This document shows, piece by piece, positions 22,701 through 37,700 of a stretch of DNA of 64,000 bases; within the stretch, counting starts at the first letter, position 1, and every line of letters begins with the position of its first letter. The DNA comes from Ciona intestinalis (lineage: Eukaryota; Chordata; Ascidiacea; Phlebobranchia; Cionidae). The position numbers were made by a program, and so were the translations under genes. The notes beneath the pieces were generated by a model. That model saw only the letters and a list, made by a program, of their open reading frames with translations. It searched no databases and was not told the origin of the DNA. The stretch lies in assembly GCF_000224145.3 (NCBI RefSeq), contig NC_020168.2, positions 6,177,727 to 6,241,726 of the forward strand. Reading direction: 5' to 3'.

Positions 22701-25700
22701 TTACACATGAATAATTGTATTATCGATATCTTCAAATGTTTCTTTCAATTCTGTCAAACGTTTAAGTTTCTGCCGATGAAGTTCTGACAACGAGTTTGAA
22801 TCGCGACTCGATAATTGGTCGATGATTTTCTGTAAATAAAATATTTGTAAAGAATTTGAAGTGCTCTTAAAGAATACCAACCCATACCCTTTTACCTGGG
22901 ATACTTACCTTTTAGTTCAATTGTCAGAATGAGTAGGCCTATTGAGTTAGGAGCCAATGAACTACATACTGACTGATTTATAACATATCAATTCTATACC
23001 TTGACTAACTGCAATGCATCGACTGGCTGGTATAACACACAACCTATATTGAACCACACTATCACCATGAGCTCCTATATCGTCATAAGAGGCAGGGATG
23101 AACATACTCCACTTATGACCTCATAAAGTCTGATTGTAAGTGAATAAAATGCACCTCAGGTACAAGTTGTCAACCTACACTGCTAACTATCGATTAGAGA
23201 CTGAACTACATCACCCACTAACCGTCATCAAAGCATCCGACTGTCGTAGTTGAAGCAGAACAACAATCGCTGACTCAGCATACGAACGAACCGTTGTGTT
23301 CTTCTCACGACTCAGCGTTAACAATAGCGCCACCCAGCGGACAGTTACAGATTCCGGAAGAATTGAAACTAAAACATTAATAATGGTGACCTCATTAATA
23401 AAAATTTAAACTGAAAAAATAAATGAAAATTGAGTTAAAGTTAAACTTTATATATCCACAGCTGCTGCCATATATAATATGGATTTAAAATGAAAAATCC
23501 CCAAACAGAACTATTCATTTGATGTTACAGGTTACTTTAATATTTTCAATTCCCTATACCTGCCACACCATTACTTAGTTGTTCATTGATTGACAGGTTT
23601 TGCACCACCCACATACATGATTGACAGGTGGCTGTTTTGACATCGTTTGAGCTGTGTTCAAATCCCTGGTAATGTATAATATAAGATATCTGTATTATAA
23701 CTCGACAGTGAGCATGAGGTGTATGAATACACCATGTGCGCCTGGTGTATAAGAAGACATCTGTAGTATAACTCACAGTGAGCATAAAATATATGAATAC
23801 ATCAGGTTCGTCGGGTTTATAAAAAGACAATCATGTTACGATTTGGCAGTGAGCATGAGGTGTATGAATAGACCATATATGACATAACAACAACTTACAT
23901 TATTAAATGCTTCCAAAACTTGTGGAGGAATTTTCTCCCCACTTTTAACAAAGTAATGAACCAGATAAGCAGCTGAATGAATTGTGCTGAGGACAATTTG
24001 AACCTGAGTTTATAAACATTTAATGTTACAAACCTTGAAATCAAGGAAAGCTTAAGGGTAAAGCTGCTACCGTTGTTAGTCGTTAAGCAGGACACTTAGG
24101 GCCTATCTAAACAGTCACCCATATAAAAAAAAATCACCCACAAAGTTACATGTGTGGTAACTGGGTACGAGGTGTATGGAACAGAACATCTGTTTATGTT
24201 GACTGTTATTGCCCCGCCATAGGAGGATAAAGAAGTTAATTTCAGTTATGTCATAATACGATTTATAGTTATTATAACAACCACAATTTACCCGATCCAT
24301 TTTTGAATTATTAACAACAATCTGAATTATTTCCTGGCTTCGATTTTGATCGAGAATCTTGTTTGGGGCTTCTTTCAATGCAGACGCAAGTAAGGTTGTG
24401 CGGCCTTGACGCAAACTCCAACTTGCATTTGGGTCATTTACTGGGGAAGTTTTATTTGTTGATAGATTATTTTTAATGTGATGAACTCTCATTAACTGCA
24501 ATCCTATACAGATGAGGTCCTATTACAATACCAGGAGACCTGGGATTATGTCTTTAAAACAATACACTATATTTCTTTGGTAAAATGCAAATCCGTTTAA
24601 ATTCAACTTAAAAAAACACAAATTTGTGTATTAAACTTACCAAATACATGGTCAGTCAGCAGCTGCGTGACCTCATCGTTGTGCATGACCGCACACAGGT
24701 TACCAAGGCAACCTGATGCGCATCGTCGAGCAACGTCTTGGTCAGATGAAAGTTGGGACGAGAGGGTTGAAGTCAACTGTTGGTGTATATTGGTTATACG
24801 ATGGGGTATATACAATAATGTGGGGTTATGTATATCACCGTCTTAATGTAGGCCAACCCTGAAGATTCTGTATTTAACCAGTAAAAATAAATTGTAATTT
24901 TGGAGGTGGAAGCTTACCATTACAGCGGATGTGCTGACAAAAACAGGCAGTATATTGGAAAAAGTATTGCTTAAATGTTACACAATACTAAAATCAAACG
25001 CACAGGAATAGGTATGCATATCTCCTTATTAATACACTACTATTCCAGAGTACAACATTTAAAATAAGAGCAAAACTTGGTGTAGTGATGCATACAAGAT
25101 TAAACATTAGAGAAGGCTCAGACATACCAAGCACTGGTGTGTTGTTACCAGTACAAGGCAAGGGATATTATAAGTCATCAAACTCATAAACCCAGTGTCA
25201 TCATGTACTTATCTGAAGTCCATATATGGACAACAGGTAAGGATCACCCGAACTGATGATGACTAACTGCTGCTTAGACTGTGGTATTGAATGAAAGAAA
25301 TAATCTAGCATTTGTGGGCCTTTCAGTGGTTTCAGCAAGTTTTGGTAGGTTATTCAGTTTGGTATTTTAATGATTTCCTGCTTGATTAATCCATTGGTCA
25401 CACATAGGTTTTAGTTTTTCTCTAAAACTTTTACTAAAAATTTCAAAAAAACACCATTTTTACATTAAATAAAGATTTTACCGAAAATTGCCAAAAAATT
25501 GCACAAACTGCTCAAAATTACCAAATTTTTATATTTTTGCTTTACAATATGTATAACTTACCTCAGTTCTGACTTTGTCACTCATTTTGTTTCCTCCTTT
25601 TGAGATGCAGCCCCGCAATGCAACTAGGTGGGTCTCACTGTGTGGAACATACACATGTTATATAGTGTGAATGTATATACATACGTGTATACATGCATAG

Positions 25701-28700
25701 TGGTTGCCTCATGCTCACTGTGAAGTTATAACATGGGTGTCTTCTTATACACCAGACACATATGATGTATTCATACACCTCATGCTCACTGTGAAGTTAT
25801 AACATGGGTGTCTTCTTATACACTAGACACACATGGTGTATTCATACACCTCATGCTCACTGTCAACCACACATACTCACCACAGTGAAGCATCTTCAGC
25901 GTTCTTGATATTATTATTAAGCTCAGTAAACAATGGGTCTACTCTCGCATGTATGAATGATAAATGAGACAATGCGATGCCAGCTTGTATACGAACAGGT
26001 CTATTGGCATCTTGCAAAGCTTTGCTAAAGGTTGTTTGCAGTTGGGGAAGGAACGGCTTCAAAAATGGACCAACCTGTAGAAAAATAGGATTATTAAAAT
26101 CTTGCTGGGGTAATGTGCAACTGTGGCCTATGCCAAAGGTTTTATGGCATGTAACATACATATGTAGAATTAAGTTATCTCATGGGAACTGGTACACCAA
26201 TAATACTAAAGGTGTTTGAAAATGAACTTAGAAGTAAAGCTACATTTTTTAAAGGCAAAAAAACAAAGGTTTAGATAAATCAAATTATCTTATAAAAACT
26301 AGTACACTGTTGAATAGTTACGGTATTTGATAATGAATTTAGAAGTAAAGCTACTTTTTACAAGCAAATTTCAACATCGGATTCCTGGTATGAGTTACCT
26401 TCTGCAGCAGCAAAGACAAAGTTTCAATGACTGATATTCGGACATTGGAGTTGTAACGGTCGCCCAGGATACGAATTAAAGGACCTTTGTAACATAAAGC
26501 ATTGTTATGTATAGTAGTCAAGTCAAAACTTAGTCAAATCCCAAATAACTTTTAAACTATATGTATAGTATATATAGGTTGGAATAAGATGACCCTTCAT
26601 TTTTTTATTGTCATGTTTGGTCGTAAACATAGTATATTTACAGAACTAAACAACTAAACCTTCTGCCATGTTAAACTTCAAAAAAAGTGTAAAAAATTTT
26701 GACCACATGATTCATTTTGGCCCCATAGCAAATGGCTTTAGCCTGCTGCAAAAAGGTCTCTTACACAATGTTGTTTCTCATGTACTTGTATTTTGGTATT
26801 TATATTGAATTTTCTACATACATTATAATTAAACTATCACCTGTGATGCTAACAACGGATGGTTTAAGAGCAGTTGGCGTCAAGTATTGAATGCATTCGC
26901 TCAATCCTCGTGCTGATTGCTCTTTTAAGTCCGGATGTCCATTAAGGATGCCTTCACGGAAGATTAACAGGAGAGGAGCCATGCCCTGGGAAGAAAGAAG
27001 GTCGTTTTATATAAAGTAATACTATACAGATTTATATTTTCTTACATTGAAGTTTCTGATTAAATCAGTAAACATAGAAACAAATTCTAATGCACAGTTA
27101 CAGTAGAGTTGCATGCAAATGGATTTATATAGTTAGTTTATAACTAATTCATGTGTTTTACTTTTTTTAGTATTCATGTAACCTTTTAATATTGGGACAA
27201 GCATAAAAAAAACGTACACAAATTATAAAGAGTCTAAAAAAATCACAAACCCACTTTTTTAGGCAAGCAGAACCCGGGTAAAGTCCCTGTTTTAATAACC
27301 ATCTCGTCGTTTTTAATAAATCGAAGCGCGTGTCGCACAGAGCTGACGTGCCTGTGCATGTCGGCCGGGTCAAGGGTTCCAGTGACGACCGACAGCGTCT
27401 CCCAGCCTTCTGATTGGACGCGCACGTCGGGGTCAGCGAGCAACTTGATAAACGCTTGAATAAACACGGCGATGTAGTCCGAGAATTCACCATTTGGATT
27501 CTTGGGAATAAATTTGTTGGCTTATTGTTTATACAAAGGTAATGTAATGCATAAGTGAATAGTTTTTCTGTTAAAATTTCTGTTTATACGGGAGCTTATT
27601 TTAATAATAGCCCCATTTCCTTCTATGTGGGTAACGTCACTGTGTGACAGGCCACGAGAGCAGAAATTTAGTTCAGAGTTGGCCCCAAACCCCACCCAGG
27701 GTGCTCAAAGCCATTAGTGCATATCTGGTTGGAGCAATGTCCATTAATTGATTTTGTCCATTGACACACAAGGCTACAAAGGCAAAGTCATCGAACTAGT
27801 CATTCCTGTGTTATGATGCAAGCACCTAACCACCAAGTTATGTTGCCATAAATGGGTCTCTCTAATCTAGACAGCGAGCATGAGGTATACTTACGGAGCA
27901 AAACGCACGCAGGAGCACGATTGAGGAATATCTGATCTCAACATCTTCATTCTTGATTCCGAGGAGAAGATCGTCGATAACGATCCTCATGCCCTGCTCG
28001 CCAGATACCGAGTGGATCACCTTTATAAAAATAATATAATGAGAACCTTTAAAAAAAAAAAAACATTATAAATTGAGGTTTGTATAAAAATTGATTCAAA
28101 TGTTTTTAGAATTTGAAGTTTTAAAGTTACCTGATAAAGAAACAGATAATATAAAAATTAAGTCCCCATGATTTATTTTAGCAAACGTGGTAATTAAAAT
28201 AAAGTAAGAAGCAACACCAGTTAGTTGATGCTATATATCCAACCTTGGTAGCATCTGCTTTAACAGATTCAAAATCATCAGCGTCAATCAGAGCTTGAAC
28301 CAAAACCTGCCAATAAAAGTTAGTTTTATTATTATTTAGATTTAAAACCAATAAATAGATTTAAAAAATCTTATTTCTGCTCAGGAAATAATGTTTATAA
28401 TATAACATATATACTGCCTTCATTTGAATAAATAGTTAGTTTAATTATACCAACGTTTCAACTGCTATAATACAAGACCTTATCAGGGTTTGAGTTTATA
28501 TTTTATAATGACTTTTGAAACACATTTTATTATACCATGAATTCATATTTATCACATATTTTTTATTATACTGAGTTTCATCTGCCATACAGCAAGACTT
28601 CAGTGTGTGTGTGTGTAGTAACATTTTTTCATAAAGTTTTAACTGCCATAGGCATAGGACTTTGTGAGTTATGACAATATTATCTAAATACCTTAAGAAT

Positions 28701-31700
28701 TGATGAGAGATGTCTTGTCAACGCTTCACCAGCCACAGAAGATAGGAGGGCAAGGACCTCGGTATTTACTGGGGGTTCAATTAACTGTGGGGTTGAATGA
28801 TGGTTGGCAGGGTTAAAGTGGGGTTATGGGACTGGGCTTAAAAACGGGGCTTCGTAATCAACAGGGGTAATATATGGCAGTTTGAAGGGCTAATATGAAG
28901 CTATCTTGGCCAATGGGGATAAGAGGGGGTTGGCAGGAGCATTAAAGGCAGGAGCATTAACGGCAGGAGCATTAAAGGCAGGAGCATTAAAGATAATATG
29001 TTGTATGAGGCTACAATGTATTAAACGAGGGCTTTAACTTTCACTAAAAAGAGAATGAATAACACAATTTTTTTAAAATATAAATATCAATGTTATTTGG
29101 ATACCAGTCATGTTATTTATAAATACAAACAAACTAACCTTGGGCACAATGAATGGCAACACAACCCTTCCCTTCACTGAGATTATTTGACGCAGACCAT
29201 CAACTGCATTCTCTGATGTCACAGGGTTTTCTGTGAAATCATAATGGTTGAATGATTAGGAACAAAACAGACATGCATTGCATGTGTGTTGGGATTCGGC
29301 AATCGGAAATTGCAGCTGTGTAATGTTATACTGCTACAGAAAATATGCCACAGTACTAACTCCTTGAGAATATTTTAGTAATTTAAAAAATAGACATTTA
29401 TCGGAGCATGATATTGCTGCATGTTGAAACTGTGCATGTAACAAATTACTGTGGTAGGTTGAGCTGTTGCAAGGTAAATTGCATGGACTGTTTATGTGAG
29501 TTATAACATGGGGACCTTCTTATACACCAGACACACATGATGTATTTATACACCTCATGCTCACTGTCGAGTTAGAACATGATTGTCTTCTTATACACCA
29601 GACACATATGGTGTATTCATATACTTCATGCTCACTGTCGGGTTATAACATGGGTGACCTTCTTATACACCAGACACACATGGTGTATTCATACACCTCA
29701 TGCTCACTGTCGAGTTAGAACATGATTGTCTTCTTATACACCAGACACACATGGTGTATTTATACACCTCATGCTCACTGTCGAGTTATAACATAGGTGT
29801 CTCCTTATACACCAGACACACATGGTGTATTCATACACCTCATGCTCACTGTCGAGTTAGAACATGATTGTCTTCTTATACACCAGACACACATGGTGTA
29901 TTTATACACCTCATGCTCACTGTCGAGTTATAACATAGGTGTCTCCTTATACACCAGACACACATGGTGTATTCATACATTTCATGCTCACTGTCGAGTT
30001 AGAACATGATTGTCTTCCTATACACCAGACACACATGGTGTATTTATACACATCATGCTCACAGTCGGGTTATAACATAGGTGTCTCCTTATACACCAGA
30101 CACACATGGTGTATTCATACACCTCATGCTCACTGTCGAGTTATAACATGATTGTCTTTTTATACACCAGACACACATGGTGTATTCATACACCTCATGC
30201 TCACTGTCGAGTTATAACATGGGTGTCTCCTTATACACCAGACACACATGGTGTATTCATACACCTCATGCTCACTGTTGAGTTATAACATGGGTGTCTT
30301 CTTATACACCAGTCACACATACAACATACTCAGCTGGCGTAGTAATGCAGGTATTATTTCATCCAATGCTTGAACTCCTATTGTGTTATGTAGATGTTCG
30401 AATGTTGTGGCAGCAGCAACACGAACTTCGGGTAGTGGATCACAAAGAGCTTTACGCACGGTGGGTACCAAGTTGTCCGTGAATACAATGATCTAAGGTT
30501 TGTGGGATAAGTGTTGGGCATATGCATAGGCTTATACTGGAAAATCCAATTTTGGTAAAGTAAAATGTATACACTGGCTGCTTAGGTACAAAACTACTTT
30601 ACACCAATCATTCTTTTCCATTGCAGCATCAATTTAAATAAGAGCCATTTTAGACAAAATATACATCACACAGTACACCATTCGTTGGGTTATATTTTTA
30701 ACTGTTACGTAATTCGCATCACTTGTTCGTGACTATTATTTCGTTTGGAGAATTGCCCAATTTCATAAGTACACCAGATAAGGGCAGATTCACAGAAATT
30801 GCCGTCTATATTACCAAACAGAATGCAACACCCCACCCTACAATATCAATACTCACAGCATCTCTAGAGCAAGACTTAATAATCTCAGTAAGCCCGATGC
30901 AAACTCCCTGCCTCTGCGACTCATCTTCCGAATCCAATCCTTTCTCCAGGATGGGGATCAACTCGGGCAACATCCGCTCACCCAACTTCCTCACTATGTC
31001 CCCGAGGGTCTTCGCAGCAACCTGGATGTGGATTTATTAAATAAAGGTCTTATATAAGGCTAAGGACTTTAATGACTTAATACGTGATTCTAATCTTCTA
31101 TAAAAATTTGCCTCACAAATTCACAATATGAATGTTTTAGGGACTTTGGGTGTAGGTATATTGTCACATTCAGTAATAGCTATTCTATAAGGGTTAGGTT
31201 TTCAGTGAGGCACATCTTGGGACCAGATACATAGGTCTATTATTATATTACCCAAACACCCAGGGTGCTAACATCTAGACATTTAATAATAGAGATTCTA
31301 TTCTATATATTAGGATTAAAATCAATAGCTTAGAACCAAGTTCTCCATCATCTACATCCCACCCACCTGTCTCTTGTCATAAACATTGGTTGCGAGGAAC
31401 GACAGCAACAACTTGAACAGGGTGGGTAAGATCTCACGGAGGACTCTTGGGGTGTTGGGGACGATTATCTTCCAAACATGAAGAGCAGATTGTCGAACAA
31501 GGAGCGCAACATCCGATCTTCCCATGTAGAGTCCGGATAAAACAAGATCGCGACGATCTTGCCCAAGAATGTCAACTATTGCCTGTTGTTGTGGGAGGTG
31601 TTAGGTGTTGTAATGTACGGGTATTGTTTGACAGTGAGCATGGGGTGTATGAATACACCGTATGTGTCTGGTGTATAAGAAGACACCCATGTTATAACTA

Positions 31701-34700
31701 GACAGTGAGCATGAGGTGTATCAATACACTATGTGTGTCTGGTGTATAATAAGACACCCATGTTATAACCCGACAGTGAGCATGAGGTGTATAAATACAC
31801 CGTGTGTGTCTGGTGTATAAGAAGACACCCATGTTATAACTCGACAGTGAGCATGAAGTGTATAAATACACCGTGTGTGTCTGGTGTATAATAAGACACC
31901 CATGTTATAACTCGACAGTGAGCATGAAGTGTATGAATACACCGTATGTGTCTGGTGTATAATAAGACACCAATGTTATAACCCGACAGTGAGCATGAGG
32001 TGTATCAATACACCGTGTGTGTCTGGTGTATAATAAGACACCAATGTTATAACTCGACAGTGAGCATGAGGTGTATGAATACACCGTATGTGTCTGGTGT
32101 ATAGGAAGACACCCATGTTATAACTCGACAGTGAGCATGAGGTGTATGAATACACCGTATGTGTCTGGTGTATAGGAAGACACCCATGTTATAACTCGAC
32201 AGTGAGCATGAAGTGTATGAATACACCGTATGTGTCTGGTGTATAAGAAGACACCCATGTTATAACTCAACAGTGCGCATGAGGTATACCTTAAATCCTT
32301 CAGCGGTTCCAAAATTATCATCTTCCCCACCAGCAGCACTCATCTTACCAGTCACACCAGATACATGGTACAACAAGTCACCCAATAACTGGATGGAACT
32401 CAACCTGTAGAGAACAACATGGTTTAAATCAAAGGGGTTGGTTGTTCAAACCCCACATATGGTGGTTTCAGCACCTTGAAGGACTGGTTGTAAGAGTAAT
32501 ATGCCAACTATCGCCTAAATACCGGGAACCGTAACGTGCCTGGCTGTATAACCTCACCCACATAAAACAAAACCCTCTCTGTAACCTGAAAAACACCAAT
32601 TTCTTACCTAATTCTCCAGTTATCATCAAATAAACCCTTCTCCAGTTGTGGTAGCAACACCTCAACAGCAGTGCTTGCAAACATAGTGATAATACGACGA
32701 CCTGCTAATAATGCTGTGGCCCTCACGTATTCTGCTTCATCAGCAAGAGCCTGGTAAGTGGAATGATAGAAAGAGTTAAAGAAGATATGTATAAACGGGA
32801 CCCATCTGTTACAATAGAAAAATGCATACCCTGCTATAATTTATGAGCTTATGTTGTTATAACAGCAAGTTACACAGCAAAAAATGGCTTAATATGCATG
32901 TATTTTTGATTTATGAAACTGCCGGAAAAGTTTAAATATGAAATTTTGTAAGCTTCAAATAACCAGGATACTCTGTTTATAGTTATTTGAACACAAACCT
33001 GTAGAATTGGGAATATAGCATCTCCAATGAAAGGAATGAAATCATCTCCAAACGTACACGGAAGATACACAAACAACATGATATAGCCATCCCGCACATG
33101 AGGTAACACTGTATCAGACTGGGCAGTTTTAATAACCTCTGGCATTAAGTTGGACAGTTTCTCAACCCCAAGTGAGGCAATGACTTCACTTAATCCTTGC
33201 GCTGCACCAGACCTGGTAAAGTAGGTGATAAAGTAATGATACCTAGTTTGTACGTTAAGATATGCCACGGCACTGAAGCTCACCCATACATAATAGAAAC
33301 AATAAACATTACACCACCACCAACCTATCCAGAGCGAATTTTTACTAAATATTTTACTGCATAACTACCCCTATATATTGTTTAATAAACATTGCTGAGT
33401 GCATTTTAATGCATAATGAAAATTTGAAGAATTTTATAAAAAAGCAGCGCTTTAGACAAAAAAGCAGCGCTTTAGACATTGGAGCAGCCAGAAAAAATAA
33501 GTGGGGGTTTGAATCAAAAAATTTTTCTTAGTGGGGGTTTTAATCAAAAAATTTTTCTTAGTGGGAGTTTTAATCAAAAATTTTTCTTAGTGGGGGTTTG
33601 AATCAAAAAATTTTTCTTAGTGGGGGTTTTAATCAAAAATTTTCTTGGTGGGGGTTTTAATCAAAAAATTTTTCTTAGTGGGGGTTTTAATCAAAAATTT
33701 TTTTTTTATATATTTTTTGGTTTAAATGGGGGGGGCATCACGAACCCTGAAACCCCCCTGGCTGCGCCACTGGCTGTAGAGCTAATACAAATTTCACCCA
33801 CCTATCCACAGCACTATTCTCTGAGGTCAACTTCTCCATCAACCATGGAAGCAACTCCTCAAACTGTGCTTCCCCTGTTCCTTCCACCATAGCACCCAAT
33901 GCTTTGGCTGCAATACCTCGAACCTCCGGCACTGGGTCAAGCAGTGTGTTTTGTAACCCAGGTATAATGTTTGGAAGGTACGGGTTTAAGTCCTGAGTAC
34001 AGAAGGGTGTGTTTAAGGTTATATTAGGAATTTAAGGCAAGTATTAACAATGTGACCTGGGATGCAGGGCTAATATCCCAACGCCCAGGCTGCTACCATA
34101 AAGATACCACTAAGGCAGTTAATAAACACAAAATAGATTATTTTCTATGGGGGTGAGATCTGAAGGCGCACCGGAGGCCTGGGAAGTGGGTCTAATGTGC
34201 GACGCTGAAGCAGGTTTACTGTTATATACCGTTCCCTCTCTTTACAGAGTCACTGTTAGTTTAACCAGTATACTGTGTTTGTATTATGTCTGATTTTACG
34301 TCTCTCACTTTGTTTTAGGTTACAGCGTCTTTTATGTTAAATAAAGCCAAAGTTATGCTTCTTGACTTAGTATAAGGTGTGCCTTGTTACGACAGTTAAT
34401 TTGACTGTTATTTCAGTATGAAAACTTCATGAGCATTATATTAGAACCAGATCCACTAAAATAAACACAATTATTACCTTCTGGTCTGTGAGTGAATACA
34501 TGTTGCCAATAATTTGTGCGGCCATCTTCCTTGTGTCTGTTGATCTATCCTGGAACGCTCTTTCTACCACAGGTAGGATTAATGCAAGGGATGGAGCATC
34601 GATGAAGTGAATGAATCTGTGGTAATATATATATGGTGTAAACAGTAAGCATAACCAGGAATTCACAATTTCGGGTAACTTTATTTTCACACATTTTTAA

Positions 34701-37700
34701 GACACTTTACGAGACAAGCAAAAACCGAATTAGAGGTTATTTTCATGTCTTTTTTCACAAAAAAGGGGCGGCCCGGACTCCTTTAACACCCCCCTGAATC
34801 TGCCCTTGGATGTATACCATGATTTAAATCTTATACACCATACACACATGGTGTATTCATACACCTCATGCTCACTGTTGAGTTATATACCATGGGTGTC
34901 CTCTTATGCTCCAGACACACAGGGTGTATTCATACACCTCATGTTCACTGTACACCTCATGTTCACTGTCGAGTTATAACATGAGTGTCTTCTTATACAC
35001 CAGACGCACATGGTGTATTCATACACCTCATGCTCACTGTCGAGTTATAACATGAGTGTCATCTTATACACCAGACACATGCAAGATATTTACTATTCAT
35101 ACACCTCATGCTGTCAAGTTATAACACTCATGCACAAAGTATACATAAATAGAGTAACTCACTTAGTATTAAGCAACGTATGAAGACACTTTGATGTTTT
35201 TCTTGCTGGATCACTTAGAGCAGCCAACAAACTCTCGGATATTGCTTGAATCTCAGGGTTCCTTATCACGGATCCAATTTGTTTTAATGCTTGTTGTCCT
35301 GTGAGAAGAAGTGTGATATAAATAAATGGGGATACAAATACTGTTGCTTAACCACCAACTTTGCTATATCATTAGATTTAACATATTATTATTTATAACA
35401 AGACATTGAAGAGACACATGCCAATATTACTAACAGCATTAGGCCTAGAATTTAGATCATCTGGGCTAGAGGCAGGCACACTAAGCACTGTTCTGCAGCA
35501 TCAGACTAAAAAAACAATATAAGATTATGCAAACTAAAAATATATCGTATAGAACTAAAAATATAGCATAAACTAAACAGATATTTTTAGCTAAAATTAA
35601 ACTAAAGTTTTGTTAAAAATAAGGATTTTTATTAAACATAGAAGATAAACTACCTGCTTTGAGAACCTTCGGATGTGAATCTGTGAGGACTTCACACAGC
35701 TTTGGTACAATACTTGGTAGGCAGGAGGATAATTGTTTAGGAGCACAGAATGCCATCGCTCCGAGGAGCTCAGCGGATCCGGTTTTTGTCCTCCAGGAGT
35801 CCTCGGCTCTTAGTGCTGATAATAAAGATGGGAGCACCAAACGAACTCCGTGAGCACTGAGGTTGCGCATCACTGCTCGAGCAGTGTTGTCTGCAGCCTG
35901 AATTGTTAATAGGGTTAAATTAAATAAGAAAATAATTGCGCTCACGAAAAAGAAAAAGGGGGCATGAACTTTAAATCATATACCAATCTAATTCCTTTTA
36001 TAAACAGGATCACCCATTTTTATTACACCCATTTTATATACCGGATAGTCAGAAAATCTCTGTTATTGTTGCCTATGCAGAAAAACATTCATGACCTTTC
36101 TCTTCCTATTTTATTAATCACAACTTACCTGTCTCACATACTGGTCCCCATCTCCAAAGCAGAGCAACAAATGTGGAAGAACATGTACTATATAAGGTTC
36201 AAACAACCGGCCTAACATTCCACAAAACATTTCAAACGATAACAAAGCCCCTTCTCGATGTCTGTGGGTGTTTAAACATAGAGGTTTAATTTCAAATACC
36301 AGTTATTTAGAATTTGTGAGGTTTATATTTTAAGATATATTGCTACCAGTACCAGACATACCAAAGTTTTTGAAATAATATTGCTTGTCTTTCCCTATAG
36401 TTGTGATACTGATAACTGTGATCAGTGGTGCAGCCAGGGGGTTTAGGGGGTCGCGACCCCCCCCTTCTTAACCAAAAAAATAATAATAATTAAAAACAAA
36501 ATAAAAAATTTGGATTTTTTTTTATTAAAACCCCTCCCTTATTTTATTTCTGGCTGCGCCACTGACTGCGATACTGGTAAATATATTTTTTTTAACAAAC
36601 AGAAAGTTGGGGACATATGATGTTTAGATTTAGGTTTTTTATATTCTTTGCAGTCAGAACAAGCAAAAACTAAAGGTCTAGTATAGCAGTTTTATTTTTG
36701 TTTAAGGTCCTAAAGCGTAACACATTATGGGACCTGAGATTTAGGCAAGAGTTGGCCTATTACCCCAACACCCAGAGTGCTACAACCAGAGCTGGATTAA
36801 AAGTTAAAAAACTTACCGAAAGTTCTTTTTATCTTGAATAGCTTCGGTCAACTTGGGCATTATATCAAGTTGTTTGAATGAGATTATTCCCAAACCTTTC
36901 ACCATACCAGCAAGCCCATATGCAGCACCTGTAAAAAGGAAGTGGTTTATTTGAGTATTTCCAACTGAAAATACTATTATTGGGAGACAAAAAATGGCAT
37001 AGTTACATTTATTGCTGTAAGACATTGGGAACTTCATTGATTAACGTGATGAATGCAATCTACTGCTTGTTTGTATAGACACTTAACAACAGGGTAAAAG
37101 CTGTTTCATAAAAATAATGGGATATTAAAACATATAATGCACTATCAGGTTTAAATTGGCATGGTAGATGAATATATATATATTGTAAATGAAACTATGA
37201 CATGAACCATGAAAGTCTTAGAGCGACTAGGTAGGAAAAAAAACAGAGTTAATTGTAGTAGTAAACCAACCTTTTCTTTCCCCATATTTCTCTGATTCAA
37301 GCAGAATAACAAGTAGTTTCCTCACAATATCTGGAGCGCTTTCCTTGATGGATGGAACCAATGCAGGAAGGCAGTTTGCTACTGCTTCTTGCACCTAAGG
37401 GTGGTGGAAATGATCAGAAGATAATCACTTGCTTAATTTATATTTTGCCTTTTTTTAGTCGGTATTATATTTGCACAAATACTTGGGGGAGGAAACAGTA
37501 TGGAAAACTACAAAAAGGTTTTATTCCCAAAATAACAACTTTAATTTGTGCAAAAACTAGGTGTCATCAACTTGTAATCAAAACAGCCACATCTTGCTCA
37601 CAAGCCATTAATTCTCAACCCAATTAAAAATTGTATTATATTCACACAAGGTTCAAAAACTGAAATATATTTACACAAGTCTAAGAACTATAATAAATTT

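Noticed and set aside
23223..23368. Shorter version of GCN1 exon 51 using the acceptor at 23369-23370
   Set aside because: It breaks phase with the preceding exon. The acceptor at 23391-23392 gives a 168-bp exon that keeps phase on both sides.
23369..23898. Search for an extra GCN1 exon to cover residues that seemed missing against the human protein
   Set aside because: Extending exon 51 to 23390 restores phase and most of the missing segment, and the remaining sequence is minisatellite.
29496..30330. Regular repeats as a possible CRISPR array
   Set aside because: The whole 71-72 bp unit is repeated with no unique spacers, and the host is a eukaryotic gene with introns.
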